Below are positions 15,677 to 25,227 of a stretch of 64,000 bases of DNA, piece after piece. The notes under the pieces were generated by a model that saw nothing but the letters and a program-made list of their open reading frames with translations, was not told where the DNA came from and made no database searches. The stretch comes from Sphingomonas sp. C3-2 (GTDB taxonomy: Bacteria > Pseudomonadota > Alphaproteobacteria > Sphingomonadales > Sphingomonadaceae): assembly GCF_033025475.1 (NCBI RefSeq), contig NZ_CP130322.1:1178001-1242000 (forward strand). Direction: 5' to 3'. The stretch's first letter is position 1; every line of letters begins with the position of its first letter. Both the position numbers and the translations under genes were made by a program.

Positions 15677-18139
15677 TCAGAAACCGACGACCAGCGACCC
15701 CATGAAGGTGCGCGGTGCGCCAATCTGCACGAACGGAACGCTCGAGTTGTTCAGATTGCCGTCGAAACCGCCGACATAGAGCTTGTCGAACACGTTCGAG
15801 AGGTTGAACTGGAAATAGGTCTTGTCGTTCAGGCCCACGAATTCCAGCGGAACGCGCATGTCGAGGTCGACCAGCGTATAAGCCGGCGCGGTTGCCGAGC
15901 CCCATGCCGGAAGAACAACGTTTTCGTCATTGATATAGCGCTTGCCGGTACGCTTTGCCTGAACGCCGAGTTCGACCGGACCAAGCTTGCCCTGAATGCG
16001 GCCACCCAGCGTATAAACAGGCGCACCCGATTCACGCTTGCCGGCGGTTTGCGCGAAGACCGGCGCGCCGTTGCTCACGCCCGTCTGAACGTTGTCCTGA
16101 ATTTCCGATTCCAGATACGAACCAAAGACATAGATCGAGAGATCCTGGATCGGCTGGTACGAGATGCTGGCATCGATACCGTATTTCTCGACGGTGCCGA
16201 GGTTACGATAGATGTTGCGATCCAGTTCGGGATCATAGGCGGCAGCCAGGCGATCCTTGTACTTGGTGTACCACAGGGTCGCTTGCGCCTGCACCTTGCC
16301 CGCGCGATAACGCAGACCGAGGTCGAAATTGTCGGTGGTTTCAGGCGTCGGGTTCGCCTGATCCGTGTCGGCAGCATAGAAGAAGGAGTTGTACAGGTTG
16401 TCCGTGCCGGGAACTTGAACGCCCTTCGAATAGCTGGCAAATGCGCTCCAACGCGATGCGAAGTCATAGACGAGGCCAAAGTTCGGCAGCACATCGTCAT
16501 ATTTGAATACGCGGCGCTGCGGGCCCTGCACGGTCGGCTTGGCAGCAGCGTAAGCGTCGTCAGCAGCAGCGTTACCGCCGAAGCAATCAACAAAGCCGGT
16601 CACGCTGGTGGTGAAGCAATTGTTCGTCAGATCGCGCTTGAAGAACGGAATCCGGACGCCTGCCGTCACCGTCAGCGCATCGAAAAACTTGCCGCGATAT
16701 TCACCCGAAGCCTGGTTCAGGATCGCATAGGACAGACGGTCACGCTTCTGGAGCGCATAACCGTTCACGTCGAGCAGCGGGTTGTTGACCGGGAAAACGT
16801 CATGCGGAACGCCGTTGGCGCGGTACAGCAGGCCGGTTTCACCGGTTTGACGGTGACGCGCACGGTCGAAGGTATAGGCCGCACGAATAGTGTGGTTATC
16901 GTTGATATCGTAACGCAGCGAAGCGATCACGCCGTAACGATGGGTCTGGGTCTGGCTGGGCGCCAGCACATTGACAGTGTCGAGCGTGTCGCCGTCACCA
17001 TTCAGATCGACGCCGCCGAAATAGGGCTTGCCACCGATATAACCGACCGTCGGACCGCTTCCCGTTGCCGCGAATTCGCGTGCATCAACGGTGCCACCAC
17101 CATTGGCCTTGGTATACTGGTAGCTGGGATCAACCGTCAGGATCAGGCCGTCGGTCAGTGTGAAGCGCGACGAACCCCGAATGTTGCCGGTGTTCGACGG
17201 GTTATAACGATAGTCGAAAGCCGTGCCGCACGAGCCAGCCGCGTCAGCTACGCCAGCGGTGCCGGCGGGTGCTTCACACTTCTCGAATTCGTAGAAACGC
17301 TCATCCTTGGTCAGCGGGAAGCGATCAGGAACGCCCAAATTCGCGTCGCGACGCAGGCGGACCGAGCCGAAGAAGTTGTTGCGGTTTTCGTTATAGTGGC
17401 CGGCAACCGAGACGAAGTCGCCATTGCTGCCGATCGGCTGATAGACGCGCGCGTTGTACTGCTGCTTGTCGATCTTGCCGATGTTGTTGAAAACGGTGTC
17501 GTTCTCTGCATGGCTCGCCGAGAAGAAGGCGCGCGTGCCGAACTTGGTGAAGGTGCCGGTATCGACAAGGCCGAACACGCGGAAGAAGCCATATTCACCG
17601 GCCGAACCGACCAGCTTCACGCCGAATTCTTCCGACGGGGTGCGCGTGCGGTAGTTGACGGTCGAGCCCGAAGCCGATGCGGTCGGGCTGTCAACGTCGG
17701 TCGAACCCAGGTTGACGTTGACCTGATCGATCAGTTCGGGGTCAAGCTGCTGGTTCGAATAGATCGAGTAACCACCCGAGTCATTGAGCGGAATGCCGTC
17801 AAAGGTCTGCGAGATACGCGTATCGTCGAAACCGCGGATCGTCATCGTGCCGCCGGCCGAACCGAACGGGTCGTTGTTCTGGAAGCTGACACCCGGGAGC
17901 TGGTTGATGATGTCGTTAACCGACTGGCCGGGTGCCTGACGCGCCAGGAATTCCTGGGTCAGCACTGCCTTGGCCTTGGCGGTATCGGGGGTAAGAACGC
18001 CCGCAACGCCCTTGTCCACGCTCGCACCGGTAACAACGATTTCATCCGAAAAATCGATCGAGCCCGTCGACTGCGCGAATACCGCGCTCGGCATGATCAG
18101 GGCAGCAACGGCCGCCCCGTAATAAAAGCTCTTTTTCAT
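15677..18139 (-). CDS. Large TonB-dependent receptor
   Basis: An 820-residue outer-membrane receptor starting MKKSFYYG, with a signal peptide ending near AVFAQS, a TonB box (DEIVVTGA), a plug domain (PGQSVNDIINQLPGV, MTIRGFDD) and a long barrel ending MGSLVVGF with terminal Phe. The ATG at 18139 is preceded by gagggaagcaa; the longer reading frame upstream lacks a signal peptide at its N-terminus and is rejected. The loops are long and polar. The ligand is unknown. Transcription is leftward and monocistronic, ending at the hairpin downstream. Confidence 0.9.
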   Translation of the reverse strand: MKKSFYYGAAVAALIMPSAVFAQSTGSIDFSDEIVVTGASVDKGVAGVLTPDTAKAKAVLTQEFLARQAPGQSVNDIINQLPGVSFQNNDPFGSAGGTMTIRGFDDTRISQTFDGIPLNDSGGYSIYSNQQLDPELIDQVNVNLGSTDVDSPTASASGSTVNYRTRTPSEEFGVKLVGSAGEYGFFRVFGLVDTGTFTKFGTRAFFSASHAENDTVFNNIGKIDKQQYNARVYQPIGSNGDFVSVAGHYNENRNNFFGSVRLRRDANLGVPDRFPLTKDERFYEFEKCEAPAGTAGVADAAGSCGTAFDYRYNPSNTGNIRGSSRFTLTDGLILTVDPSYQYTKANGGGTVDAREFAATGSGPTVGYIGGKPYFGGVDLNGDGDTLDTVNVLAPSQTQTHRYGVIASLRYDINDNHTIRAAYTFDRARHRQTGETGLLYRANGVPHDVFPVNNPLLDVNGYALQKRDRLSYAILNQASGEYRGKFFDALTVTAGVRIPFFKRDLTNNCFTTSVTGFVDCFGGNAAADDAYAAAKPTVQGPQRRVFKYDDVLPNFGLVYDFASRWSAFASYSKGVQVPGTDNLYNSFFYAADTDQANPTPETTDNFDLGLRYRAGKVQAQATLWYTKYKDRLAAAYDPELDRNIYRNLGTVEKYGIDASISYQPIQDLSIYVFGSYLESEIQDNVQTGVSNGAPVFAQTAGKRESGAPVYTLGGRIQGKLGPVELGVQAKRTGKRYINDENVVLPAWGSATAPAYTLVDLDMRVPLEFVGLNDKTYFQFNLSNVFDKLYVGGFDGNLNNSSVPFVQIGAPRTFMGSLVVGF

Positions 18140-18383
18140 TTGCTTCCCTCTTTGCGAATCGAGTCGCTTGCAAAAAACGCAACAAAGTTCCGGGGCGCTG
18201 CACTGCAGCAATTCCGACACCCCTAGAAGCCCGAAAAAGTTTCAGTTCCATGACAATGAGAAGAATCTACAGAGGTGATGTATTATTGCCACATGGTGGA
18301 ATATTATAATAATTGCCGTTTGAGCGGCCATCCTTGGAGAAATGTAAATTTATGAAAAACGCTGTTTTTTATGAATTTTAAAT
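18140..18383. other. AT-rich intergenic region upstream of the large TonB receptor
   Basis: About 240 bases between the receptor start and the small gene's terminator. The part from about 18270 to 18390 is much more AT-rich than the rest of the window and carries the dyad at 18281-18312, and gctgcactgcagc near 18197 is another short palindrome. No coding potential is visible. It should hold the promoter of the receptor. Confidence 0.5.
18281..18312. promoter_or_regulatory. AT-rich interrupted dyad, candidate operator of the TonB receptor
   Basis: TATTATtgCCAC-atg-GTGGaat followed by ATTATAATAA gives a CCAC/GTGG core flanked by AT-rich half-sites. It lies about 140 bases upstream of the receptor start. 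A Fur-type or other metal regulator site is possible, but it does not match a consensus I can name. Confidence 0.3.
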
Positions 18384-18409
18384 AAAAAGAGGCGCAAAAT
18401 TGCGCCTCT
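18384..18409 (-). terminator. Terminator after the DUF1674 gene
   Basis: AGAGGCGCA-aaat-TGCGCCTCT is a perfect 9-base inverted repeat, and on the minus strand it is followed by a T run. It lies 24 bases beyond the stop of the small leftward gene. Confidence 0.8.
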
Positions 18410-18432
18410 AGAAAAACCCGCGAAATTTCCGT

Positions 18433-18606
18433 TCAAAAATCGACTGCGATGCCCTTTAGCTCCCAATCCCCGTAGCGAACCGGATTGATCCCCAACGGAT
18501 CTTCTCCTTCCGCACCTGCGGGTTTCGGATCAGGCTCGGGCACCGGCGGACTCTTGGACAGATGGGCAGGCGGTTTTACATGCGGCGGGCGCTGTCCGGG
18601 TTTCAT
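18433..18606 (-). CDS. DUF1674 / SDHAF4-like small protein
   Basis: A 57-residue protein starting MKPGQRPPH. The N-terminal half is rich in Pro and Lys and the C-terminal half reads DPLGINPVRYGDWELKGIAV, ending in DF. The NPxRYGDWExKGxxxDF signature is that of DUF1674, the bacterial relative of the succinate dehydrogenase assembly factor SDHAF4. In eukaryotes SDHAF4 binds flavinylated SdhA before complex assembly; the bacterial role is inferred from this. It is short and easily missed. It lies divergent from htpX and has its own terminator. Confidence 0.8.
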   Translation of the reverse strand: MKPGQRPPHVKPPAHLSKSPPVPEPDPKPAGAEGEDPLGINPVRYGDWELKGIAVDF

Positions 18607-18698
18607 TTGACAATTCCTTCATGCGTGCAGAGCGAAGGCAGCACCGTTGAAGCGCGCCACCCTTTTCCCCACATTGGGCGGTGAAGGAGAAAAGGCAA

Positions 18699-19676
18699 GT
18701 GAACGGCTTCAAGACGACGATGCTGCTGGCGGCGATGACGGCGCTGTTCATGGCACTGGGCTTCACACTCGGCGGCAGTTCGGGTGCGGTGATCGCATTG
18801 GTCGTAGCCGCCGGCATGAACCTCTTTACCTTCTGGAATGCCGACAAGATCGTCCTGCGCATGCATGAAGCGCGTGAGGTAGATGGAGCGAGCGCTCCAG
18901 AATTTTACAACCTCGTCCAGCAACTTGCCGTCCGCGCGCAGTTGCCCATGCCCCGCGTCTATATCATCAACAGCCCACACCCCAACGCGTTCGCCACCGG
19001 CCGCAATCCCGAAAACGCCGCCGTTGCCGCAACCACCGGCCTGCTGAATATGCTCAGCCGAGATGAAGTGGCGGGCGTGATGGCGCACGAACTGGCGCAT
19101 GTGAAAAATCGCGACACATTGATCATGACGATGGTCGCGACGATCGCCGGCGCTATCTCGATGCTCGCCAATTTCGGCATGTTCTTCCGCTCTGGCGACA
19201 ATCGCGGCAATATGCTGGCTACACTTCTTGCCGTCTTTGTCGCGCCCTTCGCCGCAATGATCGTCCAGATGGCGATCAGCCGGACGCGCGAATATGGCGC
19301 GGATCGTGGTGGCGCCGAGATATCCGGCAATCCCCGCGCACTGGCTTCCGCACTCGCGAAGATATCGAACGGGGCCGCGCATATCCCGAACCCCGTGGTC
19401 GAGCGCAATCCCGCGGCCGCGCAACTCTATATCGTGCCCGCGCTTGCCGGACGGGGCGGAGACAGCCTCTTTTCCACGCACCCCGATACCGGGAATCGCA
19501 TCGCCGCGCTGGAAGAGATCGCCCAGGAAATGGACCAGGTTTCTGGCGCTTCCAAAGCACGCTCCGCAAGTGCCGTCCCTTCCAGCCGCCCGGCCGCTCT
19601 GCGTCCCGGCGCCAGCGTTCCCCGATCGCACGGCAAGGCCGGCCCCCGCGATCCTTGGCGGCGTAGAAACGGCTAG
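18699..19676 (+). CDS. htpX: Membrane zinc metalloprotease HtpX
   Basis: A 325-residue protease that degrades misfolded membrane proteins. Two N-terminal transmembrane helices cover about residues 5-45, the zinc motif HELAH (His130, Glu131, His134) is followed by KNRD, and two further helices span about 140-190. The third ligand region is [16 protein letters not shown] start at 18699 gives the usual N-terminus MNGFKTT and lies 11 bases after aaggag; the GTG at 18681 would extend it by six residues without an obvious ribosome site. The C-terminus has a basic Ser/Arg/Pro-rich tail. Confidence 0.92.
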   Translation: MNGFKTTMLLAAMTALFMALGFTLGGSSGAVIALVVAAGMNLFTFWNADKIVLRMHEAREVDGASAPEFYNLVQQLAVRAQLPMPRVYIINSPHPNAFATGRNPENAAVAATTGLLNMLSRDEVAGVMAHELAHVKNRDTLIMTMVATIAGAISMLANFGMFFRSGDNRGNMLATLLAVFVAPFAAMIVQMAISRTREYGADRGGAEISGNPRALASALAKISNGAAHIPNPVVERNPAAAQLYIVPALAGRGGDSLFSTHPDTGNRIAALEEIAQEMDQVSGASKARSASAVPSSRPAALRPGASVPRSHGKAGPRDPWRRRNG

Positions 19677-19749
19677 CCTGACAGCGTTCGTTGCGGTGCT
19701 ATCAATGAAAAAGGTTCACCCGCGTCCTGTTACCGGCTAGCAGGCAGCG

Positions 19750-21072
19750 ATGTCTGACACGCCTCGCGCCCGAACCGCCCCCCGCAAGCCCGCTCGCCCC
19801 GGCGGTCAACCCGCCCGTGCGCCTGGCTTGCCGGCGCGGCGCGCCGCATTGCGCCTTCTCGACGCCGTCGTTCGCCGCGGGCTGCCGCTCGAAGCCGCGC
19901 TTAGTGCCGCGACGCAGGGCATCGACCGCCCCGAAGACCGCGCACTAGCCCATGCCATCGCGGCCGAAGCACTTCGCCGCCTCCCCGATCTCGACGCACT
20001 CATCGACAGCGCCACCAGCCGTCCGCTGCCCGACGATGCAAAAGCGCGTTTCGTGCTGCGCATCGCGCTGGTTCAGGCGCTTGCACTCGGCACCCCGGGC
20101 CATGCCGCCATCGCCACCGTGCTGCCGCTGGTCGATGGTGGCCTCCGGCGTCTTGTCCACGGCGTGTTCGGCAATTTGATCCGCAAGGGCGTGACGCTGC
20201 CCGAATTTCCGACCCTGCTGCCCGAGGTCGCCTTCCGCTGGGCAGAAAAATGGGGCGACGATTTCGTCACCGCAGCTGAGCGCGCCATTGCCAGCCCCCC
20301 GCCGCTCGACCTCACCCTCGCAGATCCGGACGAAACCGCACATTGGGAACAGGAACTGGGTGGTACCAGCCTGATGCCCGGCCATGTCCGCCTTTATGAT
20401 GCCGGTCCGATCACCAGCCTGCCCGGCTTTGCCGAAGGCCGCTGGTGGGTTCAGGATATCGCCGCATCGCTCCCTGCCCGCCTGCTGGGCGCCGGTCGTG
20501 GCAAGGCGCTTGATCTGTGCGCGGCCCCCGGCGGCAAGGCACTTCAACTCGCGGCCGCAGGCTGGGATGTCGTCGCGCTCGATCGCAGCGCGGGGCGCCT
20601 TGCGCGCGTCCATGAAAATGCCGAACGCATGGGCCTCTCCCTCGATATTCGCGAAGGAGATGTGCTGCGCTGGGAACCCGAGGCCCCGGTGCCCGCTATT
20701 CTGCTCGACGCGCCATGCAGCGCCACCGGTATCTTCCGCCGCCATCCCGACGTGCTTCACCGCGTCCGTCAGCGCGACATCACCGAGATTGCCGAGCTTC
20801 AATCGGCCATGCTCGCGCGCGCGGTCGACTGGCTTCAGCCGGGCGGCACGATCATTTACGCCACCTGCTCGCTCGAACCCGAAGAAGGCGAACAACAGAT
20901 CGAGAAGCTGTTGCATGACCGCAGCGACCTCGAAATCGTTCCGCCCCGCCCCGATGAACTGCCTGTGGGATGCGTTTCGGACACCCCCCATCTGCGGACC
21001 GGGCCGACCATGCTGGCGGATAAGGGTGGGCTTGACGGATTCTTTATCGCGCGGCTCGTGCGGAAGGGCTGA
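19750..21072 (+). CDS. rsmB: 16S rRNA (cytosine-5) methyltransferase RsmB-type
   Basis: A 440-residue enzyme with an N-terminal NusB-like RNA-binding domain (about 25-160) and a C-terminal Rossmann methyltransferase. Motif I is LDLCAAPGGKALQLAA. The two catalytic cysteine motifs are LDAPCSATGIFRRHPD (motif IV) and YATCSLEPEEGE (motif VI). The family methylates C967 of 16S rRNA using SAM. It is the first gene of a run with rpe, the heparinase-like gene and purH. The close paralogue RsmF cannot be fully excluded, but the NusB-like N-terminus favours RsmB. Confidence 0.9.
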   Translation: MSDTPRARTAPRKPARPGGQPARAPGLPARRAALRLLDAVVRRGLPLEAALSAATQGIDRPEDRALAHAIAAEALRRLPDLDALIDSATSRPLPDDAKARFVLRIALVQALALGTPGHAAIATVLPLVDGGLRRLVHGVFGNLIRKGVTLPEFPTLLPEVAFRWAEKWGDDFVTAAERAIASPPPLDLTLADPDETAHWEQELGGTSLMPGHVRLYDAGPITSLPGFAEGRWWVQDIAASLPARLLGAGRGKALDLCAAPGGKALQLAAAGWDVVALDRSAGRLARVHENAERMGLSLDIREGDVLRWEPEAPVPAILLDAPCSATGIFRRHPDVLHRVRQRDITEIAELQSAMLARAVDWLQPGGTIIYATCSLEPEEGEQQIEKLLHDRSDLEIVPPRPDELPVGCVSDTPHLRTGPTMLADKGGLDGFFIARLVRKG

Positions 21073-21126
21073 ACAGACGTTCTGGCCGCTTGCTCCTTGC
21101 CTGCCCGGCGGGTAAGGCGAACGATC

Positions 21127-21789
21127 ATGAGCACACCCATCCGCATCGCGCCGTCCATCCTCTCCGCTGATTTTGCCAAGCTTGGGGAGGAGGTTCGTGC
21201 GATCGATGCGGCAGGCTGCGACTGGATCCATATCGATGTGATGGACGGGCATTTCGTGCCCAACATCACCATCGGCCCCGCCGTGGTGAAGGCGCTTCGC
21301 CCGCACACCGACAAGCCCTTCGACGTCCATCTGATGATCTCACCGGTGGATCAGTTTCTTGAAGACTTCGCCAATGCCGGCGCAGACATCATCACCGTCC
21401 ACCCCGAAGCCGGCCCGCACCTGCACCGCACGATCCAGCGGATCAAGGCGCTGGGCAAGAAGGCCGGCGTTTCGCTCAATCCTGCAACCCCTGCCAAGAT
21501 GCTCGAATATGTGCTCGAGGATATCGACCTCGTCCTTGTGATGAGCGTGAACCCCGGTTTTGGCGGGCAGAGCTTCATCGACAGCCAACTCCGCAAGATC
21601 GAGGCAATCCGCAAGCAGATCGACAAGCTTGGCAAGGACATCCGCCTCGAAGTCGATGGCGGCATTGATGTGAATACCGCGCCCCGCGCCATTGCGGCGG
21701 GGGCAGATGTGCTCGTTGCCGGCACTGCCACCTTCCGCGGCGGCCCCGACAAATATGCAGCCAATATCGAGGCTCTGAGGGGCAAGTGA
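21127..21789 (+). CDS. rpe: Ribulose-phosphate 3-epimerase
   Basis: A 220-residue TIM-barrel enzyme of the pentose phosphate pathway that interconverts ribulose 5-phosphate and xylulose 5-phosphate. Signatures are [30 protein letters not shown] and the phosphate-binding LEVDGGI. The metal/acid-base residues are the His and two Asp in these motifs. The ATG at 21127 gives the canonical N-terminus [15 protein letters not shown]; an upstream ATG adds ten basic residues and is less likely. The next gene overlaps by four bases (GTGA). Confidence 0.95.
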   Translation: MSTPIRIAPSILSADFAKLGEEVRAIDAAGCDWIHIDVMDGHFVPNITIGPAVVKALRPHTDKPFDVHLMISPVDQFLEDFANAGADIITVHPEAGPHLHRTIQRIKALGKKAGVSLNPATPAKMLEYVLEDIDLVLVMSVNPGFGGQSFIDSQLRKIEAIRKQIDKLGKDIRLEVDGGIDVNTAPRAIAAGADVLVAGTATFRGGPDKYAANIEALRGK

Positions 21790-23525
21790 ACCGCAAGTCG
21801 CCACTCGACGCGGCGGCCGACGGGATCGAGCAGGGAAAACGGCTTGTCAGAATTGGGGGGGACAGAGGCCTGTCGCTCGCCGAACGCATCGCCAATCGCC
21901 TGATGCGCCTCAGCTGGCGCTCGCCGCTTCACGCCTTTCGGCTGAAAGGCCGCTATCCGCTCAAGCTCGTTGCGGTCCCCGACGATCCGATGATGGGCGA
22001 CATTCGCGCCGGCCAGTCGATCCTGTCCGGTCAGTTCCTCTGGCGCGACGAAACGCTCGATCTCGAAACCCTCGATTTCGGCAAGCTCGACTGCACCGAG
22101 GGGATGGCGCGCTATATCCACAGCTTCGAATGGCTGCGCGATCTGTCCACCGTCGCCACGCGGGAACAGGGCGCCCCCATCGCCGAATTTGTGATGCGCA
22201 AATGGATCGCGCGGCATGCGGAACAGGTCAGCGATCTCGCCTGGCGCCCCAGCCTCTGGGGCAAGCGCGTCCTCTTCTGGACCGCGCACGCCCCCCTCAT
22301 CCTGTCGAGCAACGATCTCATCTACCGATCCGCCGTGCTGAACGCGCTGGCGCGCGGCGCGCGGCACCTCGATCGCGGCGCCGACAAGGCCGAACAAGGC
22401 GTGCCGCGTATCGCCGCATGGGCAGGGCTTGCCGCGGCCGGCCTGCTCATCCCCGGCACCGCCGCCCGCCGAACAACGGCCGAAGCCGGCCTTGCCCGTG
22501 CGCTCTCCACCGGCACGACCGGCGATGGCGGTGTCATCTGCCGCTCGCCTGCCGGGTTGTTCGATCTCGTCATGGTGCTCTCGATGCTGCGCGCGGTCTA
22601 TGACGCCCGCAGACAGGAAATGCCCGAGGCAGCCGATGCCGCGCTCAACATGGCCGTTCCCGCGCTCTTGGGGGTCACCCATGGCGATGGCGGCCTGTGC
22701 AGTTGGCAGGGCAGCGCTCCCATTCCCGCAGACCGTGTCGCCGCGCTGGTCGAGGCCTCGGGCGTGCGCACCCGCCCGCTGCCGCAAGCCCGCGACTGGG
22801 GCTATCAACGCATGGCCTCGGGCAACACGGTATTGATCGTCGATGCCGCCCCGCCACCGCTAAGCCGGCTCAATGTTGGCGGTTGCGCCTCGACGCTCGC
22901 CTTCGAAATGTCGGACGGGCCGCACCGCCTTATCGTCAGCTGCGGCGGCTCGCGCCTCCCCTCGCGGCACTTGCCGCCGGTGATCGCCAACGGGTTGCGC
23001 TCCACCGCCGCCCATTCGGCACTGACGCTGGCCGACACCAACAGCACCGCCATCCACAATGACGGTACGCTTGGACGCGGCGTTTCGGAGGTGGAGCTCA
23101 ACCGCCGCGAATCCGATCAGGTCAGCCGCCTCGTCGCCAGTCATGACGGCTATGCACGACGTTTCGGGCTGGTCCACAGCCGTACGATCGAAATGAACGC
23201 CACCGGCAAGGAAATCAGCGGCGAGGACGCGCTCATCCCCGCTGTCACCGGTCGGCGCAAGCCGCAACAAGTGCCCTTTGCGGTGCGGTTCCACCTTGCC
23301 CCGGGTATCCAGATTTCGAACACCGCCGACGGGCTGGGCGCGGTGCTGCGCCTGCCCGGCGGACCGATGTGGCAATTCCGGTGCCAGGGCGGCACTCTGT
23401 CGACCGAAGAGAGTTTGTGGGTGGACGCTGACGGCGTTCCCCATTCCGCATCACAGCTCGTGGTGTCGGGTGAAGCCGCCCCCGGCGGCGTGACATTGAG
23501 CTGGATGTTGAAGCGCGCCGGCTGA
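21786..23525 (+). CDS. Heparinase II/III-family protein
   Basis: A 579-residue protein with an all-helical N-terminal half (alpha/alpha toroid-like, about 80-300) and a beta-rich C-terminal half (about 350-575) matching the Hepar_II_III type: [27 protein letters not shown], spanning about residues 361-387, is typical. The family contains polysaccharide lyases, but no signal peptide is visible here, so a periplasmic role is not supported by the sequence. The GTG start overlaps the rpe stop. Sitting between rpe and purH, it belongs to a housekeeping operon. The substrate is unknown. Confidence 0.85.
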   Translation: MNRKSPLDAAADGIEQGKRLVRIGGDRGLSLAERIANRLMRLSWRSPLHAFRLKGRYPLKLVAVPDDPMMGDIRAGQSILSGQFLWRDETLDLETLDFGKLDCTEGMARYIHSFEWLRDLSTVATREQGAPIAEFVMRKWIARHAEQVSDLAWRPSLWGKRVLFWTAHAPLILSSNDLIYRSAVLNALARGARHLDRGADKAEQGVPRIAAWAGLAAAGLLIPGTAARRTTAEAGLARALSTGTTGDGGVICRSPAGLFDLVMVLSMLRAVYDARRQEMPEAADAALNMAVPALLGVTHGDGGLCSWQGSAPIPADRVAALVEASGVRTRPLPQARDWGYQRMASGNTVLIVDAAPPPLSRLNVGGCASTLAFEMSDGPHRLIVSCGGSRLPSRHLPPVIANGLRSTAAHSALTLADTNSTAIHNDGTLGRGVSEVELNRRESDQVSRLVASHDGYARRFGLVHSRTIEMNATGKEISGEDALIPAVTGRRKPQQVPFAVRFHLAPGIQISNTADGLGAVLRLPGGPMWQFRCQGGTLSTEESLWVDADGVPHSASQLVVSGEAAPGGVTLSWMLKRAG

Positions 23526-23547
23526 TTTAGATTGGAAAAGGACTGAC

Positions 23548-25149
23548 ATGACGACCGATACCAAGCCCGTGAAGATCACGCGGGCGCTGCTTTCCGTATC
23601 CGACAAGTCGGGGCTTGTGGAACTGGGCCAGGCGCTCGCACGGCACGGCGTGGATCTGGTCTCCACCGGCGGCACCGCCAAGGCGCTGCGCGATGCCGGT
23701 CTTTCGGTGCGCGATATTTCGGACCTCACCGGCTTTCCCGAAATGATGGACGGCCGCGTGAAAACGCTGCACCCCAAGGTGCATGGCGGCCTGCTCGCGG
23801 TGCGCGACAATGCCGAACACATTGCTTCGATGAACGAGCATGAAATCGCACCGATCGATCTCGTCATCGTCAACCTCTACCCCTTCGCCGCGACCGTCGC
23901 CAAGGGCGCCGACCGTGACGAGATCATCGAGAATATCGACATTGGCGGCCCCTCGATGGTCCGCTCGGCCGCAAAGAACCACGACAGCGTCGCCATCGTC
24001 ACCGATCCGGCCGATTATGCCGAACTGATCGAGGCGCTCGACGGCAGTGGCGGCGCAACCACGCTCGCCTTCCGCCGCCGTCTCGCCGCCAAGGCCTATG
24101 CCTCGACGGCTGCCTATGACTCGATGATCGCCAACTGGTTCGCCACCGTCGATCAGGGCCAGCAGCTGCCCGACACGCTTACGCTTTCGGCAAAACTTGG
24201 CGCAGAGCTGCGCTACGGCGAAAACCCGCACCAGAAGGCGGCTCTCTATGTGCCCACCGTGGTCGGCGCGCGCGGCATCGCGCAGGCCGAACAGCTTCAG
24301 GGCAAGGAACTGAGCTACAACAACTATAACGATGCCGACGCCGCGCTCGAACTCGTCAGCGAATTCCGCGACGGCCCGCCGACCGTCGTCATCGTCAAGC
24401 ACGCCAACCCCTGCGGCGTCGCAACCGGCGAAACGCTCATTGAGGCGTATCAGGCCGCGCTTGCTTGCGACAGCGTCTCGGCATTTGGTGGCATCATCGC
24501 GGTCAACCGTCCGCTCGACGGGCCGACCGCAGAGGCCATTTCCGGCATCTTCACCGAAGTCGTTGCCGCCCCCGGCGCTGACGAGGAAGCCCGTGCCATC
24601 TTCGCCAAGAAGAAGAATCTACGCCTCCTCCTCACCGGCGAACTGCCCGATCCCAAGCGCGAAGGCCTAATGGCGAAGTCGATCGCCGGCGGCTATCTCG
24701 TCCAGTCGCGCGACAATGGCCAGGTCACGCGCGAAATGCTCAAGACCGTCACCAAGCGCCAGCCGACCGAGCAGGAACTGAAGGACTGCCTGTTCGCCTG
24801 GACCGTCGCCAAGCACGTCAAGTCGAACGCGATCGTCTATGCCAAGGACAATGCCACCGCCGGCATCGGCGCGGGGCAGATGAACCGCCTCGAATCCGCG
24901 CGCATCGCGGCCTGGAAGGCCAAGGACGCGGCTGACAAGGCCGGCTGGGCCGAACCGCGCACCATCGGCTCGGCGGTCGCCTCCGATGCGTTCTTCCCCT
25001 TTGCCGACGGCCTTCTGGCCGCTGTCGAAGCCGGTGCTACCGCAGTGATCCAGCCCGGCGGTTCGATCCGTGACGAGGAAGTGATCGCGGCGGCCGACGA
25101 AGCCGGCCTGGCAATGGTCTTCACCGGCATGCGACACTTCCGCCACTGA
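23548..25149 (+). CDS. purH: Bifunctional AICAR transformylase / IMP cyclohydrolase
   Basis: A 533-residue enzyme for the last two steps of IMP synthesis. The N-terminal cyclohydrolase (MGS fold, about 1-200) has [13 protein letters not shown] and [20 protein letters not shown]. The C-terminal transformylase has the catalytic Lys-His in [10 protein letters not shown]. The length is normal. A ribosome site (ggaaaagga) precedes the ATG, 22 bases after the heparinase-like gene. A strong terminator follows. Confidence 0.97.
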   Translation: MTTDTKPVKITRALLSVSDKSGLVELGQALARHGVDLVSTGGTAKALRDAGLSVRDISDLTGFPEMMDGRVKTLHPKVHGGLLAVRDNAEHIASMNEHEIAPIDLVIVNLYPFAATVAKGADRDEIIENIDIGGPSMVRSAAKNHDSVAIVTDPADYAELIEALDGSGGATTLAFRRRLAAKAYASTAAYDSMIANWFATVDQGQQLPDTLTLSAKLGAELRYGENPHQKAALYVPTVVGARGIAQAEQLQGKELSYNNYNDADAALELVSEFRDGPPTVVIVKHANPCGVATGETLIEAYQAALACDSVSAFGGIIAVNRPLDGPTAEAISGIFTEVVAAPGADEEARAIFAKKKNLRLLLTGELPDPKREGLMAKSIAGGYLVQSRDNGQVTREMLKTVTKRQPTEQELKDCLFAWTVAKHVKSNAIVYAKDNATAGIGAGQMNRLESARIAAWKAKDAADKAGWAEPRTIGSAVASDAFFPFADGLLAAVEAGATAVIQPGGSIRDEEVIAAADEAGLAMVFTGMRHFRH

Positions 25150-25168
25150 TCGGAAAAGCCTCACCCAT

Positions 25169-25212
25169 GAAAAAGGCCCCGTCCGGTGTTCGGACGGGGC
25201 CTTTTCTTTTTT
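25169..25212. terminator. Strong bidirectional terminator after purH
   Basis: AAAAAGGCCCCGTCCG-gtgtt-CGGACGGGGCCTTTT is followed by CTTTTTT. The perfect stem with A/T runs on both sides can serve purH and the convergent flippase gene. Confidence 0.92.
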
Positions 25213-25227
25213 GTCGAAACCTCGGAA

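Noticed and set aside
16049-18226. A 725-codon open frame antisense to the large TonB receptor gene
   Set aside because: It mirrors the receptor codons, lacks domains, and the receptor on the other strand has signal peptide, plug and barrel motifs. Such long shadows are expected in GC-rich DNA.
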